64,000 nucleotides of DNA from NCBI GenBank assembly GCA_015680685.1, contig MNCI01010386.1, positions 332,315 to 396,314 on the forward strand, in the 5' to 3' direction. This DNA is from Gnetum montanum (Eukaryota; Streptophyta; Gnetopsida; Gnetales; Gnetaceae). Made by a program: the position numbers and the translations under genes. This document shows positions 62,064-64,000 of this stretch, piece after piece. Every line of letters begins with the position of its first letter. Within the stretch, counting starts at the first letter, position 1. The notes under the pieces were generated by a model that did no database searches, was not told the DNA's origin, and saw only the letters and a list, made by a program, of their open reading frames with translations.

Positions 62064-64000
62064 CCAATTTCCTAATTCAGCTGCAGCTGGAAACTACTTT
62101 TGGTAAGGTGTTGCTAGGAACTTTGGCAATTTTTGATGAATAGTTGTCAGAATCTCTTCTTCGTCAGATTCATCTTCTGATGCGGCTTTTAGCAGTGTTT
62201 CTCTACATCCAACAGTGGATGAAATGCTTGAGTCACGATCTCCAAATTATTCTTCTATATGCGCTGTACCTGCTTCTTTCTTTGATGAGTCTGACCATAC
62301 CAGTTCCTCATTTACCCATGTATTAACTTCTTCATCTAGATCTTGAAGATCTATCTCCGAAAACCATTCCTCATTATTTGATTGCATCATAAAACTTCTT
62401 TGAACTTCTTTAACAATTTTTGACGATGCATCACTTTCTGTTTCTTCTTCATGACTACTTTGTTCTGATTGGTCTGAAAGGACTTGAATAGCATAGATCT
62501 TTTCTTCTGGAGCTTTGGCTTCTAGATCTTCAACTGGTTCCCATTCATTAAGGTAACTTTCAAAAAATTATTTTATTTTATGATCAGGCTTTTTCTGCGG
62601 ACACTCATGAGCATAATGACCTTGATTTTTACATGAAAAACAAGTTACCTTCTTTCAATTGAAAGGACCTCTTCATTTCTTAGCAAAGAAATGCTTTGGA
62701 TTTGGCTTGAAAGATCTCTTCCACTTTCTTCTTGTGAACCTTGGCTAATACCCCCTTTGATATGGCTTTCTTGCAAACTTTCTTCTTCTTGGATTTCTTG
62801 ATGGAGCTCTTGGAGGTTTTCCAGAGACATCTATACCATCTAAGTTAGCACAAACTTCTGCTGACGGTAATAATGTATGTAACTAAACATGATAACATGC
62901 CATTTGCAATTCTTGCCTAACCATATGCACAATATCTGTAAAATATGTCAAAGACATATCTATATTTTTCTCCATAGCTTTATATAACACCATTTGCCTA
63001 AGCTTTGCACGCAAACTTCCTAAATATAGATATGGAATCATTTGATCTCTATGTAGCACTAATCTATAGATTTCATTTGCATATTAGGCACTAAATTGCT
63101 CAAAATATTTTAAATCTTGTAACTTTCTCTGACTCAACATCAATTTATCCTTTAACCATAAATTTGCAGATAAATCTACTATAAATTCTGTGACTAATGC
63201 AACAAACACACCTTGTAATCTAGTAGCTATGACTTGTTGTTGTTGATCCTACATTGAACTTTCCCACCAATGGTGAATCTTGCCACTTGCTCTGGTGAAG
63301 GCTCCTAAGATTACCGTTGCTTCATCTAGTCTAAGGACTTGCATGGTTATGCGAAGCTAATCTACCCAAAGTTGTATAGCATGCAAAACTTATTTTGGTG
63401 GAAAATAATCAATATCAATTATCGGAATTGTTGAAGCTGGCCATTGTTGAAAAGCTGTGAATGCTGGAGGTGGATTTGTTGGATTTTGGTTCCATGGAGG
63501 TTGAGCATAAACTCTTCTTGCCATCATAATGTGTTGTTGACAATCTTCGGTTGGCTCAGAAGGGCCTGAGCCAGACTCTACCTCCTTAGGTGCTTTTTCT
63601 TTCTTCTCTATCTACAAACATTTGATCTTTTCAAATAATAGCTAATCTCTTGGATCTGTTATTTGAGGTGTCTTGTCTTTGACTGCAACTTCTTTTTCTT
63701 CAATTTGCTTAACTGGTTCTTTAACTGATGGAAGTATCAAACAATTTTCCCATGTATATCTATCTTCTAATTGTTGTTTCATCACCCTCGCTTACTAACA
63801 TTTCTGCTCTTTTTCTTCTTGAATTATTTGTGCAATGTCTTCATAAGTCGTTAAATGCTCTTGCATATCTTGAGACAACTAGTTAACTCCATTTTCAACA
63901 CGACTTGCTTGATCAGATATGCACATAATATGCTGAGAAGCATATGATGTCCAGTGACATAAGTAGTTGAGCTATCTTACCGTGTCTTGCTGGTCATTAG
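62064..64000 (-). pseudogene. Caulimovirid-like coat protein region with zinc knuckle
   Basis: At 62601-62642 a CCHC knuckle (CFSCKNQGHYAHEC, spacing C-2-C-4-H-4-C) follows a long decayed region (about 64000-62650) with WW-containing and LRAKLRQMVLYKAM-like stretches resembling a pararetrovirus coat domain. An acidic serine-rich region follows the knuckle. The remainder of the virus lies outside the window. Broken by stops. Confidence 0.6.

Overview
The window is transposable-element sequence from a land plant, and I see no ordinary host gene, rRNA or tRNA. The plant assignment rests on Tat-lineage Ty3/gypsy elements (an extra archaeal-type RNase H, and an Ogre-like intron between protease and reverse transcriptase), an Athila-like pol remnant, an endogenous pararetrovirus fragment and heavy C-to-T decay. 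Dense nesting suggests a large genome such as a gymnosperm or fern; that is inference.

Layout. Element 1 (plus, 1-14058, 5' end outside the window) runs gag, protease, a 5-kb intron, RT/RNase H, archaeal RNase H, integrase, hairpin repeats and 3' LTR. It appears to sit inside the gag of an older, AT-rich relative, element 2 (plus, 14059-52269). Element 2 is split twice more. Element C (minus, 25090-35985) lies in its intron, with LTRs of about 2.47 kb. Element 3 (minus, 42036-51444) lies in its 3' LTR and has a perfect 5-bp target duplication. C and 3 carry only gag and protease. Right of element 2 come another LTR with a primer-binding site (53331-54519), an AT-rich unassigned stretch, an Athila-like RT/RNase H remnant (57138-58240), a broken copy of the antisense gene described below (about 59138-60820), and an endogenous caulimovirid fragment (about 60830-64000, minus).

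The main discovery candidate is an antisense gene nested inside the sense intron of element 1 (7417 down to 3577). Seven exons joined at consensus splice sites keep one reading frame and sum to 3096 nt (1032 codons, with ten in-frame stops acquired since). Its N-terminal part looks like an FCP1/SCP-type HAD phosphatase domain with the catalytic acidic residues replaced; the rest is an unassigned C-terminal region with coiled-coil-like stretches. A decayed copy occupies the same place in element 2, and the 3' part of a third copy abuts the pararetrovirus.

The second candidate is a family of short hairpin repeats: a 4-5 bp stem, a 6-nt loop and a conserved tail close to TTAAACTAG. They occur in arrays on the sense strand of all four gag-bearing elements. 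Stem sequences differ between units while pairing is kept, and the arrays persist in the elements that lost pol, which suggests a cis-acting RNA role. A third point of interest is an HSP70 gene fragment captured in the LTRs of element C.
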